Shown here piece after piece: positions 8,671 to 16,865 of a stretch of DNA of 64,000 nucleotides (its first letter is position 1; each line of letters opens with the position of its first letter). The notes beneath the pieces were generated by a model. That model was not told the origin of the DNA. It searched no databases and was given only the letters and a program-made list of their open reading frames with translations. The translations under genes were made by a program, and so were the position numbers. Source of the DNA: Streptomyces sp. CA-278952 (lineage in GTDB: Bacteria; Actinomycetota; Actinomycetes; Streptomycetales; Streptomycetaceae); the NCBI RefSeq assembly GCF_028747205.1, contig NZ_CP112880.1:2418001-2482000 (forward strand), in the 5' to 3' direction.

Positions 8671-9341
8671 CACCACCCATCCGCGCCGTGATCGCCGACG
8701 ACCAGATGATGGTCCGCCAGGGCTTCACGGTCCTGCTGAACGCGGAGCCGGACATCGAGGTCGTCGGGCAGGCCGTCAACGGGCTCGACGCGGTCGACAA
8801 GGTCGCCGAACTCGCCCCGGACGTCGTCCTGATGGACATCCGGATGCCGGAGCTGGGCGGTATCGAGGCGACCCGGCGGATCACCTCCCCCGAGGGCTCC
8901 ACGGTGAAGGTGCTCGTGCTGACCACCTTCGATCTCGACGAGTACGTCTACGAGGCGCTGCGCGCGGGCGCTTCGGGCTTCCTGCTGAAGGACGCCTCCG
9001 CCGACGAACTGGCGCACGCGGTACGGGTGGTGGCGGCGGGCGACGCGCTGCTCTCCCCGAACATCACCAAGCGGCTCATCGTGGAGTTCTCCCGGACGGC
9101 CGGGGCCCCGCGCCCACCGCTCAAGGCGCGCGTCGGGGAGCTGACGGAGCGCGAGACGGAAGTGCTGACGCTGATCGCGGGCGGCCTGTCGAACGCGGAG
9201 ATCTCCCGGCAGCTCGTCGTGGCGGAGCAGACGGTGAAGACCCATGTGGGCAGGATCCTGGTCAAGTTGGGCATCCGCGACCGGACCCAGGCTGCGGTGT
9301 TCGCGTACGAGTCGGGGCTGGTGCGCCCGGCCGGGCTCTGA
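8667..9341 (+). CDS. Response regulator, NarL/FixJ family
   Basis: A 224-residue regulator. The receiver domain has acidic residues in IADDQMM, phospho-acceptor Asp57 in VVLMDIRMPE, and Lys in FLLKDAS. The C-terminal LuxR-type helix-turn-helix reads LTERETEVLTLIAGGLSN followed by EISRQLVVAEQTVKTHV. It is the partner of the kinase just upstream. Targets are not evident; the hydrolase/acyltransferase genes of the same operon are natural candidates. Confidence 0.93.
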   Translation: MTPPIRAVIADDQMMVRQGFTVLLNAEPDIEVVGQAVNGLDAVDKVAELAPDVVLMDIRMPELGGIEATRRITSPEGSTVKVLVLTTFDLDEYVYEALRAGASGFLLKDASADELAHAVRVVAAGDALLSPNITKRLIVEFSRTAGAPRPPLKARVGELTERETEVLTLIAGGLSNAEISRQLVVAEQTVKTHVGRILVKLGIRDRTQAAVFAYESGLVRPAGL

Positions 9342-9384
9342 CCTCCCGTGCCCGGCGCGGGGCCCGTTTCGTAGGATCGGCTCC

Positions 9385-10211
9385 GTGACGACGGGGAACG
9401 GGGCAGGAACAGCGGGCGGCACAGCGGTGGCGCCCACCGGGATCGAGCGCGCGCTGTCCGCGGCCGTCGCGGGCGGCAGCGCCGACGCGGTCGTGGAGCT
9501 GCTCGCGCGGACCCGGCTGTACGTGCTCGTCGCCCGGCTGCACGCGGACATCCCCGGCTGGACAGCCCCTCTGCCCGCGATCCGCGACGAGGCCTCGGGG
9601 CGGGCCTGTGTCACGGTCCTGACCCCGGGCATGCTGCCGCCCTGGCACCCGGAGTGGGTCTTCCGCGAGGTGAGTCTCGGCGAGCTGGCCCGGATCTGGC
9701 CGTACGACGAGCGCCGGCTCGCGGTGGACCACGGCACCCCGTACGCGGCGATGGTCGACGCCCGGCCCAGGCGGCTGAAGGCCTGGGCGAGGGCGGACGA
9801 GCACTCCGGCGGGGCCCGGCGGGGCGTCCTGCTCACCGGCGACGGCGGGCCGCTGCACGGACCGCTCGCCCACGGGCTGGCGCTCGGCGCCCATCTGGCC
9901 GTCACAGGCCGGACGGCCGGGTGCGCACGACGGTCGCGTACGACTACGGGCGGGCGGTGAACCTGGCGCGCTGGGGGCTGTCGGCGCGCTACTGCACACC
10001 GGCGGACGCGGAACAGGCGATCGTGTACGCCGGGGCGCTCGGCAAGTCGGCCCACCGTTCCTGGGAGGACTTCTCGGCGGGGTACGCGCTGGGGCGGGTC
10101 CTGCGGTTCGACGAGGAGGAGTACGGGCCGTTCTACGAACAGAACGTCCTCGCCCACCGCCTGCTGGCGGAGAGCGAGGGCAGTCCGTGGCGTCACATCC
10201 CGTGGCGGTGA
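9385..10211 (+). pseudogene. DUF1266-type protein, internally deleted and frameshifted
   Basis: The first frame (GTG 9385, AGGA 8 bases upstream) encodes RTRLYVLVARLHADIPGW, GMLPPWHPEWVF and GPLAHGLALGAHLAVT, the N-terminal half of a Streptomyces DUF1266 protein, then runs into unrelated sequence and stops at 9960. From about 9912 a second frame (+1) continues with PDGRVRTTVAYDYGRAVNL, SWEDFSAGYALGRVLRFD and the typical ending SPWRHIPWR. In relatives, as I remember them, roughly a hundred residues lie between these halves. The simplest reading is one deletion that removed the middle and shifted the frame. No function is expected. Confidence 0.75.
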
Positions 10212-10226
10212 GGCGGGGCCTCCAGG

Positions 10227-11108
10227 TCAGCCGCCCGGCAGCAGATGACGGTAGCTGTCCGGGTTCTCCACGAGGAACTGCGCGAAGCTCTTCGCCGGGT
10301 GTCCGGTGAGCGTGGGCACCGCGTCGGAGACGGCGGCCAGCTCGCCCTGGGCGATGGCCTCGTACGAGGTGACCCAGCCGGCCACCTCCCACTCCTCCGC
10401 CCCGTGGCCGGCCCGGGAGGCGTAGGCCTCCTCGCGCGTCTCGGGGACGTAGACGACGGGTCGCCCGGTGACCCGGCTCAGTTCGTCGGCCGCCTCGGCG
10501 AGGGTGAACGCCTCGGGTCCGGTGAGGTCGTGGACCCGGTCGTCGTGGTCCGTGCCCTCGTCCAGCAGCACGGCCGCCGCCGCGTCGGCGATGTCCTCGT
10601 GGGCGACGGCCGCCACCCGTCCGTCGCCGCCCGGCCCGCGCAGCACCCCGTCGGTCCCGGTCATCGCGGGCAGCCCCGCCAGATACCAGTTGTCCCGCAG
10701 GAAGGTGTGGCGGATCTCGGCCGTACGGATGTGGGCCTCGGTGTCCCAGTGGTCGCGGGCGAAGGTGAACGTGGCGTCGGGCGCGGCCCCTTGGAAGGAC
10801 ACGTACACGATCCGCTCCACGCCCACCGCCACGGCGGCGTCGATCGCCGTGGTGTGCTCGCGGACCCGGTAGGGGCTTTCGTGGGCGGAGACCAGGAACA
10901 ACGTGTGGGCTCCGTCGAGGGCCCGGCGCATGGCCTCCGCGTCGCCGTAGCGGGCGGCGGGCGCGTGGTCGGCGCCGGGCAGGTCGGGCAGCCGGGCGGG
11001 GTCGCGGCCGAGGAGCCGTACGGGCACGCCGGCCCGGGCCAGCCGTCGGGCGACCCGGCCGCCGACCGCTCCGGTCGCTCCGGTCACCGCGATGAGGGGG
11101 CCGATCAC
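10227..11108 (-). CDS. NmrA-like NAD(P)-binding oxidoreductase
   Basis: A 293-residue atypical short-chain dehydrogenase. The N-terminus has the Rossmann motif VTGATGAVGGRVARRL. An HTLFLVSAHE segment and RIVYVSFQGA follow, as in NmrA/HSCARG and QorB-like quinone reductases, which bind NADPH and sense redox state or reduce quinones. The GTG start overlaps the DUF952 stop (GTGA), so the two are co-translated. Confidence 0.8.
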   Translation of the reverse strand: MIGPLIAVTGATGAVGGRVARRLARAGVPVRLLGRDPARLPDLPGADHAPAARYGDAEAMRRALDGAHTLFLVSAHESPYRVREHTTAIDAAVAVGVERIVYVSFQGAAPDATFTFARDHWDTEAHIRTAEIRHTFLRDNWYLAGLPAMTGTDGVLRGPGGDGRVAAVAHEDIADAAAAVLLDEGTDHDDRVHDLTGPEAFTLAEAADELSRVTGRPVVYVPETREEAYASRAGHGAEEWEVAGWVTSYEAIAQGELAAVSDAVPTLTGHPAKSFAQFLVENPDSYRHLLPGG

Positions 11109-11455
11109 TGGGGTTCGTCTTCCTCTCGTCGTCCTCCGTCCCAGGGCCGCACCTCCACGACCGCGCCCACCGGGAGCGGTCCGTACAGGTGCGGGAACTC
11201 CTCGCCGCCGGGCTTCATCGCCTCGTACCGGACGGGGTCGGCGAGGCGGGCGGGGTCGACGACCAGGACCACGAGGTCCCGGGCGTCGTCCCCGTACAGC
11301 GTCCGGGCCACACCGGGGAGTTGGTGGGGCAGCGAGAGATGGATGAAGCCCTCCTCCTGGAGAGTGCGGCCGCGGGTGGACATCTCGTACGTCCCAGTCC
11401 CGCGGGCCGCCTCCCAGAGAGGTACTTCGGCCAGGTGCAGCAGCGGTTCGGTCAT
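11105..11455 (-). CDS. DUF952 family protein
   Basis: A 116-residue protein with the DUF952 pattern: LLHLAEVPLWEAARGTGTYE, EEGFIHLSLPHQLPGVA, VLVVDPARL, and FPHLYGPLP. The family is of unknown function and is structurally related to ADP-ribosyltransferase-like folds. It is the first gene of a two-gene minus-strand unit with the NmrA-like reductase. Confidence 0.85.
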   Translation of the reverse strand: MTEPLLHLAEVPLWEAARGTGTYEMSTRGRTLQEEGFIHLSLPHQLPGVARTLYGDDARDLVVLVVDPARLADPVRYEAMKPGGEEFPHLYGPLPVGAVVEVRPWDGGRREEDEPQ

Positions 11456-11488
11456 CGGACCACGCTAGCGGGCGGTGGTTGGCGCCTG

Positions 11489-13123
11489 CTAGAAGGTGCG
11501 GCGACGAGCCCTGCGCGTGGCCACGAGAACCGTGCCGCCGGCGGCGACCAGCGCGGCCGCGATGGACCCGATGATCCATTCGCCGCCCCGGGAGCCGGTG
11601 TCGGGCAGCTCACCGGGGTGGCTCGGCGAGTGCGTGGGGTGCGGCGGGTGGCCGGTGCGGGTGGGGGTGGGCGTCGGGTCGGTGGGCGTGGGCGTCGGGT
11701 CGGTGGGCGTGGGCGTCGGGTCCGTGGGAGACGGCGTGGGGTCCGTGGGAGACGGCGTGGGGTCCGTCGGCGTCGGCGTCGGGTCGGTCGGGGTGGGCGT
11801 GGGATCCGTGGGGGTCGGCGTCGGGTCCGTCGGCGTCGGCGTCGGGTCCGTCGGCGTCGGCGTGGGATCCGTCGGCGTCGGCGTGGGATCCGTCGGCGTC
11901 GGCGTGGGATCCGTCGGCGTCGGCGTCGGGTCCGTCGGCGTCGGCGTCGGGTCCGTCGGCGTCGGCGTCGGGTCCGTCGGCGTCGGCGTGGGATCCGTCG
12001 GCGTCGGCGTGGGATCCGTCGGGGTCGGCGTCGGGTCCGTCGGCGTCGGCGTCGGGTCGGGCGAGCAGGTCGGCAGGTCGCCGTCGAAGGGGTACGCGTG
12101 GATCTCCTGGCCGCCCGACGCCCCCGCCGAGGTGTGGGTGAGCGAACCCGCCGTGTAGAAGCGGCCGTTGGTGCCGCTCATGCTGAGCACGGTGGTGCTC
12201 GTCGGCTGCCCGACCAGCACGCTTCCCTCGAACTGGGCCGGACCGCTCATGGACAGGTCGGTGGCGTCCGGGAAGTTCCACAGCAGGTTCTCGCGGAGGC
12301 CCTCGTTGGGGAACGAGCCCATGAACGTGGCGACGCTGCGGGTGTCGCCGTAGACGTTGACGAGGACCGTCGCGCCCTCGGGGATGCCGTTGAAAACGAA
12401 CCCCGTATTGCCGCCCGCCTCCGACTCCAGGTCCGCGTCCACGTCGAAGATCTGGATCGCGGACGAGCCGTCACCGGTGAACGTCATGACGTCACCGGTC
12501 TTCACCCAGGTGCCCGTCGCCTCCCGGTGCTCGTCGCCGTCGTACGCGTAGCACTGGCTGGCCTCGGTGAGCTGCGGGCGCAGCCCGGTGTACGGGGCGG
12601 CCGCGTCCTCGTCGAAGCGCGGGGCGGTGGTGGGGTTCACCGTGCCCGTGAGGTCACCCGCGTACGCGACGCGGCCGGAGTGCGTGCCCTCCTCGGCGAG
12701 CAGGCGCTCGCCGGCGGCGATGGTCACGTCGCCGCCCGCCGTCAGGTAGTCGGAGCCGTCCGGCGGCGGCACCCGCGAACCGACGCCCGCGATACCGACG
12801 TTGTAGACCTGCGAGACCCCGTCCCGCTTGTCCATGTCGAAGTTGCCGAGGGTGACGACCTTCCCCTCCGCCTCGGCCGCTGCCTCCCGGACCAGGAAGT
12901 CCCCGCCGACGTAGACGTTGATGTTGCTGTCGAAGTTGGTGACCGGGCCGTTGTTGGGGTCGTTCCAGCTGGGCGGGCAGGAGCTGCCGAGGCAGGGTCC
13001 CAGTCCGCCCGGCAGCGGATCGGCACCCGCGGCCGGGGCCAGCACGCCCACCATCGCCGCGGCCGTGGCCACTGTCACTGCTGCCCGGATTGCGTTGCCG
13101 CGCCTGCGCGCCTTCTGTTCCAT
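11489..13123 (-). CDS. Choice-of-anchor A family wall-anchored protein with Pro-Thr repeat stalk
   Basis: A 544-residue exported protein. Residues 1-35 are a signal peptide (KARRRGNAIRAA then hydrophobic). The globular choice-of-anchor A domain covers about residues 45-340 (NINVYVGGDFLV near its start, LVNVYGD in the middle). A stalk of about 19 heptads of the TDPTPTP type follows, then LPDTG, a hydrophobic helix and the basic tail ATRRARRRTF, a sortase sorting signal. It should be covalently attached to the cell wall and displayed. ATG 13123 is used; a TTG three codons upstream is possible. No strong ribosome binding site is seen. It is monocistronic. Confidence 0.88.
   Translation of the reverse strand: MEQKARRRGNAIRAAVTVATAAAMVGVLAPAAGADPLPGGLGPCLGSSCPPSWNDPNNGPVTNFDSNINVYVGGDFLVREAAAEAEGKVVTLGNFDMDKRDGVSQVYNVGIAGVGSRVPPPDGSDYLTAGGDVTIAAGERLLAEEGTHSGRVAYAGDLTGTVNPTTAPRFDEDAAAPYTGLRPQLTEASQCYAYDGDEHREATGTWVKTGDVMTFTGDGSSAIQIFDVDADLESEAGGNTGFVFNGIPEGATVLVNVYGDTRSVATFMGSFPNEGLRENLLWNFPDATDLSMSGPAQFEGSVLVGQPTSTTVLSMSGTNGRFYTAGSLTHTSAGASGGQEIHAYPFDGDLPTCSPDPTPTPTDPTPTPTDPTPTPTDPTPTPTDPTPTPTDPTPTPTDPTPTPTDPTPTPTDPTPTPTDPTPTPTDPTPTPTDPTPTPTDPTPTPTDPTPTPTDPTPSPTDPTPSPTDPTPTPTDPTPTPTDPTPTPTRTGHPPHPTHSPSHPGELPDTGSRGGEWIIGSIAAALVAAGGTVLVATRRARRRTF
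11659..12060 (-). repeat. 21-base tandem repeat array encoding the Pro-Thr stalk
   Basis: About 19 head-to-tail copies of a 21-base unit (plus-strand core GTCGGCGTCGGCGTGGGATC and variants), coding for the heptad TDPTPTP with two TDPTPSP copies near the anchor end. The unit is a multiple of three, so copy number can change without breaking the frame. Silent variants cluster in blocks, suggesting segmental duplications. Confidence 0.95.
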
Positions 13124-13238
13124 GCCGCGCAATATGCATGGTTAACACTTAGTCATTTTGTATGACACGCCGCTCTTGCCCCTTCGTGTAGGCCTATAGG
13201 AGGTTTCTTCGCCGCGACACGCAGGCGCAAGCGGTGCG

Positions 13239-14237
13239 TCAGAGAGCCAGCAGCCTCGCCTCCAGCGCGGGGTCGAGGCCGACGGCCGGGCGGTCGGGGC
13301 GCTGGGGTGCCACGCCACCGAGGGCGCGCAGCCAGGCCCAGGTGTCCTCGACGGTCTCCCCGGCCGGGCGGCAGCGCAGCCCCGCGGCGTACGCCTTGGT
13401 GGGGTCGCCCCGGTGGAGCGTGTCGTACAGCTCGCCCGGCGGGAGCCAGATCGGCAGGTCGCTCCAGGGCTCGGCCCCGGCGGCCAGCAGGACCTCCGGA
13501 TCGGTCCAGCGCAGTTCGGCGTCGGACCCGGTGACGCGTACGCAGGCCTCCAGCAGCTCGCCCGTGGTCGTGTGGCCGGGGCGGCTGACGGTGTTGTACG
13601 GGCCGTGCAGCCCGCCCGCCGCCGCGTCCAGGATCCAGTCCGCCAGGTCCCGGGCGTCGATGTACTGGAGCTCGGTCCCGGGCCGGCCGGGGGCTATCAC
13701 CGGTCCGCCCCGGGCGATCCGCGACAGCCACCAGGGCAGCCGGCCGATGTTCTCCCCGGGGCCGATGATCAGCCCGGCCCTCGCCAGCAGGGCCCGGTCC
13801 CCGAAGGCGTCGAGGGCGGCCAGCTCACCGCCGCGCTTGGCCCGGTCGTACGGCACGTCCGCGCCGTCGTCGGGCGAGGCGCCGGCCACCAGCGGGCCGT
13901 CCTCGTCGAGCCCAGGGGCGGCCGGATGGGCGTACACCGAGCGGCTGGAGACGTAACTGAAGTGCGCGGCCCGGCCGGACAGCAGACGGGCGGCGTCCCG
14001 GACGGCTGCGGGGGCGCCGCTCCAGGTGTCGACGACCAGGTCCCAGTCCTGCCCGCTCTCCGCCAGTGCCGCGAGTCCGCGCTCGCCCGCGGTCCGGTCC
14101 CCGGTCAGTGCGCGCACGCCGGGCGGGGGCGCGTGGCGGCCCCGGTGGAACACCGTGACGTCCCAGCCCCGCTCCAGCGCGGCGTCGGTGACGGCCCGTC
14201 CGACGAACTCCGTACCGCCCAGCATCAGAAGCCTCAT
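13239..14237 (-). CDS. NAD-dependent epimerase/dehydratase family protein
   Basis: A 332-residue extended short-chain dehydrogenase. The N-terminus has the nucleotide-binding motif MLGGTEFVGRAV, then SYVSSRSVYAHP, and PYDRAKRGGE carries the Tyr and Lys of the active site. Relatives act as reductases or mRNA-binding-like epimerase homologues; substrate unknown. It appears monocistronic and has no visible functional link to its neighbours. Confidence 0.8.
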   Translation of the reverse strand: MRLLMLGGTEFVGRAVTDAALERGWDVTVFHRGRHAPPPGVRALTGDRTAGERGLAALAESGQDWDLVVDTWSGAPAAVRDAARLLSGRAAHFSYVSSRSVYAHPAAPGLDEDGPLVAGASPDDGADVPYDRAKRGGELAALDAFGDRALLARAGLIIGPGENIGRLPWWLSRIARGGPVIAPGRPGTELQYIDARDLADWILDAAAGGLHGPYNTVSRPGHTTTGELLEACVRVTGSDAELRWTDPEVLLAAGAEPWSDLPIWLPPGELYDTLHRGDPTKAYAAGLRCRPAGETVEDTWAWLRALGGVAPQRPDRPAVGLDPALEARLLAL

Positions 14238-14410
14238 GGGACGACTCTGCCCACCGGAAGGCGGCGGGGGAACACGAGCACGCTCTCAGCAGAACGGGGA
14301 ACTCACCGTCGCGAGGCCGTCGGTGGGCCGTCGGGGGCCAGGGCGCGGCCGTCGCGGGGCCGGGGCGCGGGCCGGCGGGGCGTCACCGGCGCGAGCGGAA
14401 CGGCGGAGGA

Positions 14411-15364
14411 TCAGGGTGTGCGGGCCAGCGGGGAGCGGTGGCGCAGCAGCCACTCGTGGTAGCCGCCGGCCCGGCGCGCCGCGTCCCGGTAGGCGTCCTC
14501 CAACTGCGCGTACACCACCGCGACGTCCGTCCCGGGCCGGGAGACCAGGAGCAGCCGCACCGCGAGCGGGTCCCCCACCAGCGGGCGGATCACCATGTCG
14601 TCGCGCGGGCCCGACGTCGGCTGGCAGGGCGCGACGGCCTCGCCGAGCACGACGAGGGAGGCGGCGGTGAGGTAGTCGCCGTGCAGGACCGGCGGGTTGA
14701 GCCCGGCGGCGCCGAGCACCCGGCGCACCCCGTCCCACTCGCCGTCCACCGTCGGATCGACCATCCACGGGTCGCCCGCCAGGTCCCCGAGTTCCACCAC
14801 GCGGCGGCGGGCGGCGGGGTGGTCCCGGGAGAGGGAGATGAACTGCGGCTCCCGCTCCACGAGTACGCGCTGCTCCAGGCCCTCCGGAACGGCGAGCGAG
14901 GAGCCCTCCACCTCGTGCACGAAGGCAACGTCCAGGCGCCCGGCCTCGACCGAGAGCAGGAGTGCGTGGGCGGAGACGTCGACCCGCAGCGAGATGTCGG
15001 TGCCGGGCAGGGCGACCCGCAGCCGGCGCAGCCAGCCGCCGATGACCCGGCTCGCGGTGCAGCCGATGCGCAGCCGGGAGCCGCGCGGCCGGGCGGCCTC
15101 GGCCTCCGCCAGCGCTGCGGTGACCAGGTCGTTCATGCCGTCCACGAGGGGCCGGGCCCGGCTCAGGACGGCCCGTCCCAGGGAGGTCGGCCGGCAGCCG
15201 GTCCGTTCGCGACGGAACAGTTCGGCGCCGAGCACGTTCTCGATCCGCCGGAGCTGGGTGGTCAGGGAGGGCTGGCTCACACCGAGGCGTCGGGCCGCCT
15301 GATGCAGGCTGCCCGCGTCGGCGATGGCGCAGAGCGCCCTGAGGTGCCTCACCTCCAGCTCCAT
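14411..15364 (-). CDS. LysR-type regulator divergent from snapalysin (SnpR-like)
   Basis: A 317-residue LysR regulator. The N-terminal winged helix spans residues 3-62 (HLRALCAIADAGSLHQAARR, then GVSQPSLTTQLRRIE). The C-terminal co-inducer domain starts near residue 90. Its gene is divergent from the snapalysin gene with 315 bases between the starts, the classic arrangement of LysR activators (SnpR/MprR) with small neutral protease genes in Streptomyces. It is inferred to activate that gene and repress its own. Confidence 0.85.
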   Translation of the reverse strand: MELEVRHLRALCAIADAGSLHQAARRLGVSQPSLTTQLRRIENVLGAELFRRERTGCRPTSLGRAVLSRARPLVDGMNDLVTAALAEAEAARPRGSRLRIGCTASRVIGGWLRRLRVALPGTDISLRVDVSAHALLLSVEAGRLDVAFVHEVEGSSLAVPEGLEQRVLVEREPQFISLSRDHPAARRRVVELGDLAGDPWMVDPTVDGEWDGVRRVLGAAGLNPPVLHGDYLTAASLVVLGEAVAPCQPTSGPRDDMVIRPLVGDPLAVRLLLVSRPGTDVAVVYAQLEDAYRDAARRAGGYHEWLLRHRSPLARTP

Positions 15365-15679
15365 GCAGCGGAGACTATGACCGCCGCACGCCGTGCACCA
15401 GACGTCGCAACCCCACCAAACAGCTGCAATTCAGTGAGTGTTGGGCTCTGAGCCATGTGACGATGCCGTGCCCGTGACGTGAGCATGGCATGCCCATGGA
15501 CGGCTGACGTGCGGCGAGAGAGGGCCCGGGCGGCGATAGGGCGGCGCTATCGCCGTTCGACATCATCCCCGCGACTGTGCGCGGCACCACACTCTTCCCC
15601 GTACCGCCCCACGCCCTGTCCGCCCAGCGGACACCCCCACGGCGCGGGTTCGGATCAGACAGGTAGGAGAAATCCCCCC
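15365..15679. promoter_or_regulatory. Divergent promoter region of the LysR and snapalysin genes
   Basis: This 315-base gap holds no gene. It contains several LysR-like T-N11-A elements and an imperfect dyad ATGGCATGCCCAT near 15485-15497. The snapalysin ribosome binding site AGGTAGGAGA lies at 15661-15670. Exact promoters cannot be fixed by eye. Confidence 0.5.
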
Positions 15680-16333
15680 ATGAGACACCTCAGGACCGCT
15701 GTCGCCACCGCCGCCGCCGGGCTCGGCCTCGTCGCCGCGCTGGGCACCGCACCCGCGGCCGCCGCCGCTCCGGCCCCTGCCGCCCCCTCCTCCACCACCA
15801 TCGCCGCGTACAACGGCTCGGGCGAGAACACCGCCGCGAACCGCGCCTTCCTCGACGCGGTCATGAAGTCCGTCGCCGAGAAGCGCGCCGCCAACCCGGG
15901 CATCAAGGCCGTCACGGTCACCTACAACGCGTCGAGCGCACCGTCCTTCCGGGGCGAGATAGCCAACAGCACGCGGATCTGGAACGGCTCGGTCTCCAAC
16001 GTCCAGCTCCAGGAAGGCTCCAACGCCGACTTCACCTACCGCGAGGGCAACGACCCCCGGGGCTCCTACGCGAGCACCGACGGGCACGGTCGCGGGTACA
16101 TCTTCCTGGACTACGCCCAGAACCAGCAGTACGACTCGACCCGCGTCACCACGCACGAGACCGGACACGTGCTCGGCCTGCCGGACAACTACTCCGGACC
16201 GTGCAGCCAGCTCATGTCCGGCGGCGGCCCCGGCCCGTCCTGCACCAACGCCCAGCCGGACGCCAACGAACGGGCCCGGGTGAACCAGCTCTGGCAGAAC
16301 GGCCTGGCCGCGCTCGCCCGCTCCGCCTCCTGA
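15680..16333 (+). CDS. snpA: Snapalysin, secreted small neutral metalloprotease (M7)
   Basis: A 217-residue prepro-enzyme. A signal peptide with an Ala-rich end near residue 33 is followed by a short propeptide. The mature enzyme has the aspzincin-type zinc motif [11 protein letters not shown] (HExxHxxGxxD), an upstream [13 protein letters not shown] segment, and cysteines in [10 protein letters not shown] and [10 protein letters not shown] that form the family disulphide. It degrades extracellular protein such as casein. The divergent LysR gene is the likely activator. The ATG follows AGGAGAAATCCCCC. Confidence 0.95.
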   Translation: MRHLRTAVATAAAGLGLVAALGTAPAAAAAPAPAAPSSTTIAAYNGSGENTAANRAFLDAVMKSVAEKRAANPGIKAVTVTYNASSAPSFRGEIANSTRIWNGSVSNVQLQEGSNADFTYREGNDPRGSYASTDGHGRGYIFLDYAQNQQYDSTRVTTHETGHVLGLPDNYSGPCSQLMSGGGPGPSCTNAQPDANERARVNQLWQNGLAALARSAS

Positions 16334-16362
16334 CGCCGGCTCGCACCGGCAGTCCGGCGGAG

Positions 16363-16395
16363 GCCGGCCGGTCCCGTGTCCCGGGACCGGCCGGC
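16363..16395 (+). terminator. Terminator hairpin after snpA
   Basis: Perfect 14-base-pair stem GCCGGCCGGTCCCG with a 5-base loop, about 30 bases after the snapalysin stop. Confidence 0.7.
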
Positions 16396-16409
16396 ACCCC
16401 CCACACGAC

Positions 16410-16441
16410 GGAGGACCGTTCCGCGCGCGGAACGGTCCTCC
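16410..16441. terminator. 32-base perfect palindrome between convergent genes
   Basis: The left half, GGAGGACCGTTCCGCG, is followed directly by its exact reverse complement with no spacer. It lies between the convergent snpA and GntR genes and may serve as a bidirectional terminator. A spacer-free palindrome is also a cruciform or protein-binding candidate. Confidence 0.5.
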
Positions 16442-16506
16442 GCGCGGTCCGTGCCCGTGCCGGTCGGGCCGGCCGGGCGGTGCGCCCGTGCGCGCCCGTG
16501 CGCCGG

Positions 16507-16863
16507 TCAGGCGTCGAACTCGCCGCGGACGAGGGTCAGCAGTTCGTCCTCGGTCATACCGAGGTCCCGGGCGTCCGCGACGGCTTCGCGGACGCGCTCC
16601 AGCAGCCGGGCCCGCTGCGGCGAGGCGCCCGCGGTGATCGCCGCGCCCCGGCCTCGGCGGAGCTCGATGAGCCCTTCCTCGCGCAGCCGTTGATAGCCGC
16701 GCAGCACGGTGTGGACGTTCACGCCGAGGGATTCGGCGAGCACCCGGGCGGCGGGCAGCCGCTCGCCCGGGGCCACCGCGCCCTCGGCGACCGCACGCCG
16801 GACCGAGGCGGCGATCTGGTCGCCGAGCGGGACGGTGGAGGTCGGATCGACCCGGAAGAGCAT
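16507..16863 (-). CDS. GntR-family regulator, YtrA type
   Basis: A 118-residue regulator. A GntR winged helix occupies residues 8-75 (PLGDQIAASVRRAVAEGAV, LPAARVLAESLGVNVHTVLR, EGLIELRRGRG), followed by only a short C-terminal helix pair, the hallmark of the YtrA subfamily. YtrA regulators typically repress their own operon, which encodes membrane proteins or ABC transporters, in response to cell-envelope stress. It lies 2 bases behind the membrane protein gene and is the second gene of the operon. Confidence 0.88.
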   Translation of the reverse strand: MLFRVDPTSTVPLGDQIAASVRRAVAEGAVAPGERLPAARVLAESLGVNVHTVLRGYQRLREEGLIELRRGRGAAITAGASPQRARLLERVREAVADARDLGMTEDELLTLVRGEFDA

Positions 16864-16865
16864 GG

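Noticed and set aside
7260-10196. Very long minus-strand open frame opposite the two-component genes
   Set aside because: It is the complement of well-supported kinase and regulator genes; composition is Arg/Ser/Pro-rich with no motif.
11659-12060. CRISPR-like array
   Set aside because: Direct tandem repeats with no spacers and a 21-base period set by codons.
11496-12158. Plus-strand Val-Gly repeat protein opposite the wall-anchored protein
   Set aside because: It is the mirror of the 21-base repeat array. It has no signal peptide or ribosome binding site, while the minus-strand frame has a full domain layout.
11189-13165. Long Arg/Gly-rich plus-strand frame over the same region
   Set aside because: A low-complexity shadow frame with no domain; typical of high-GC DNA.
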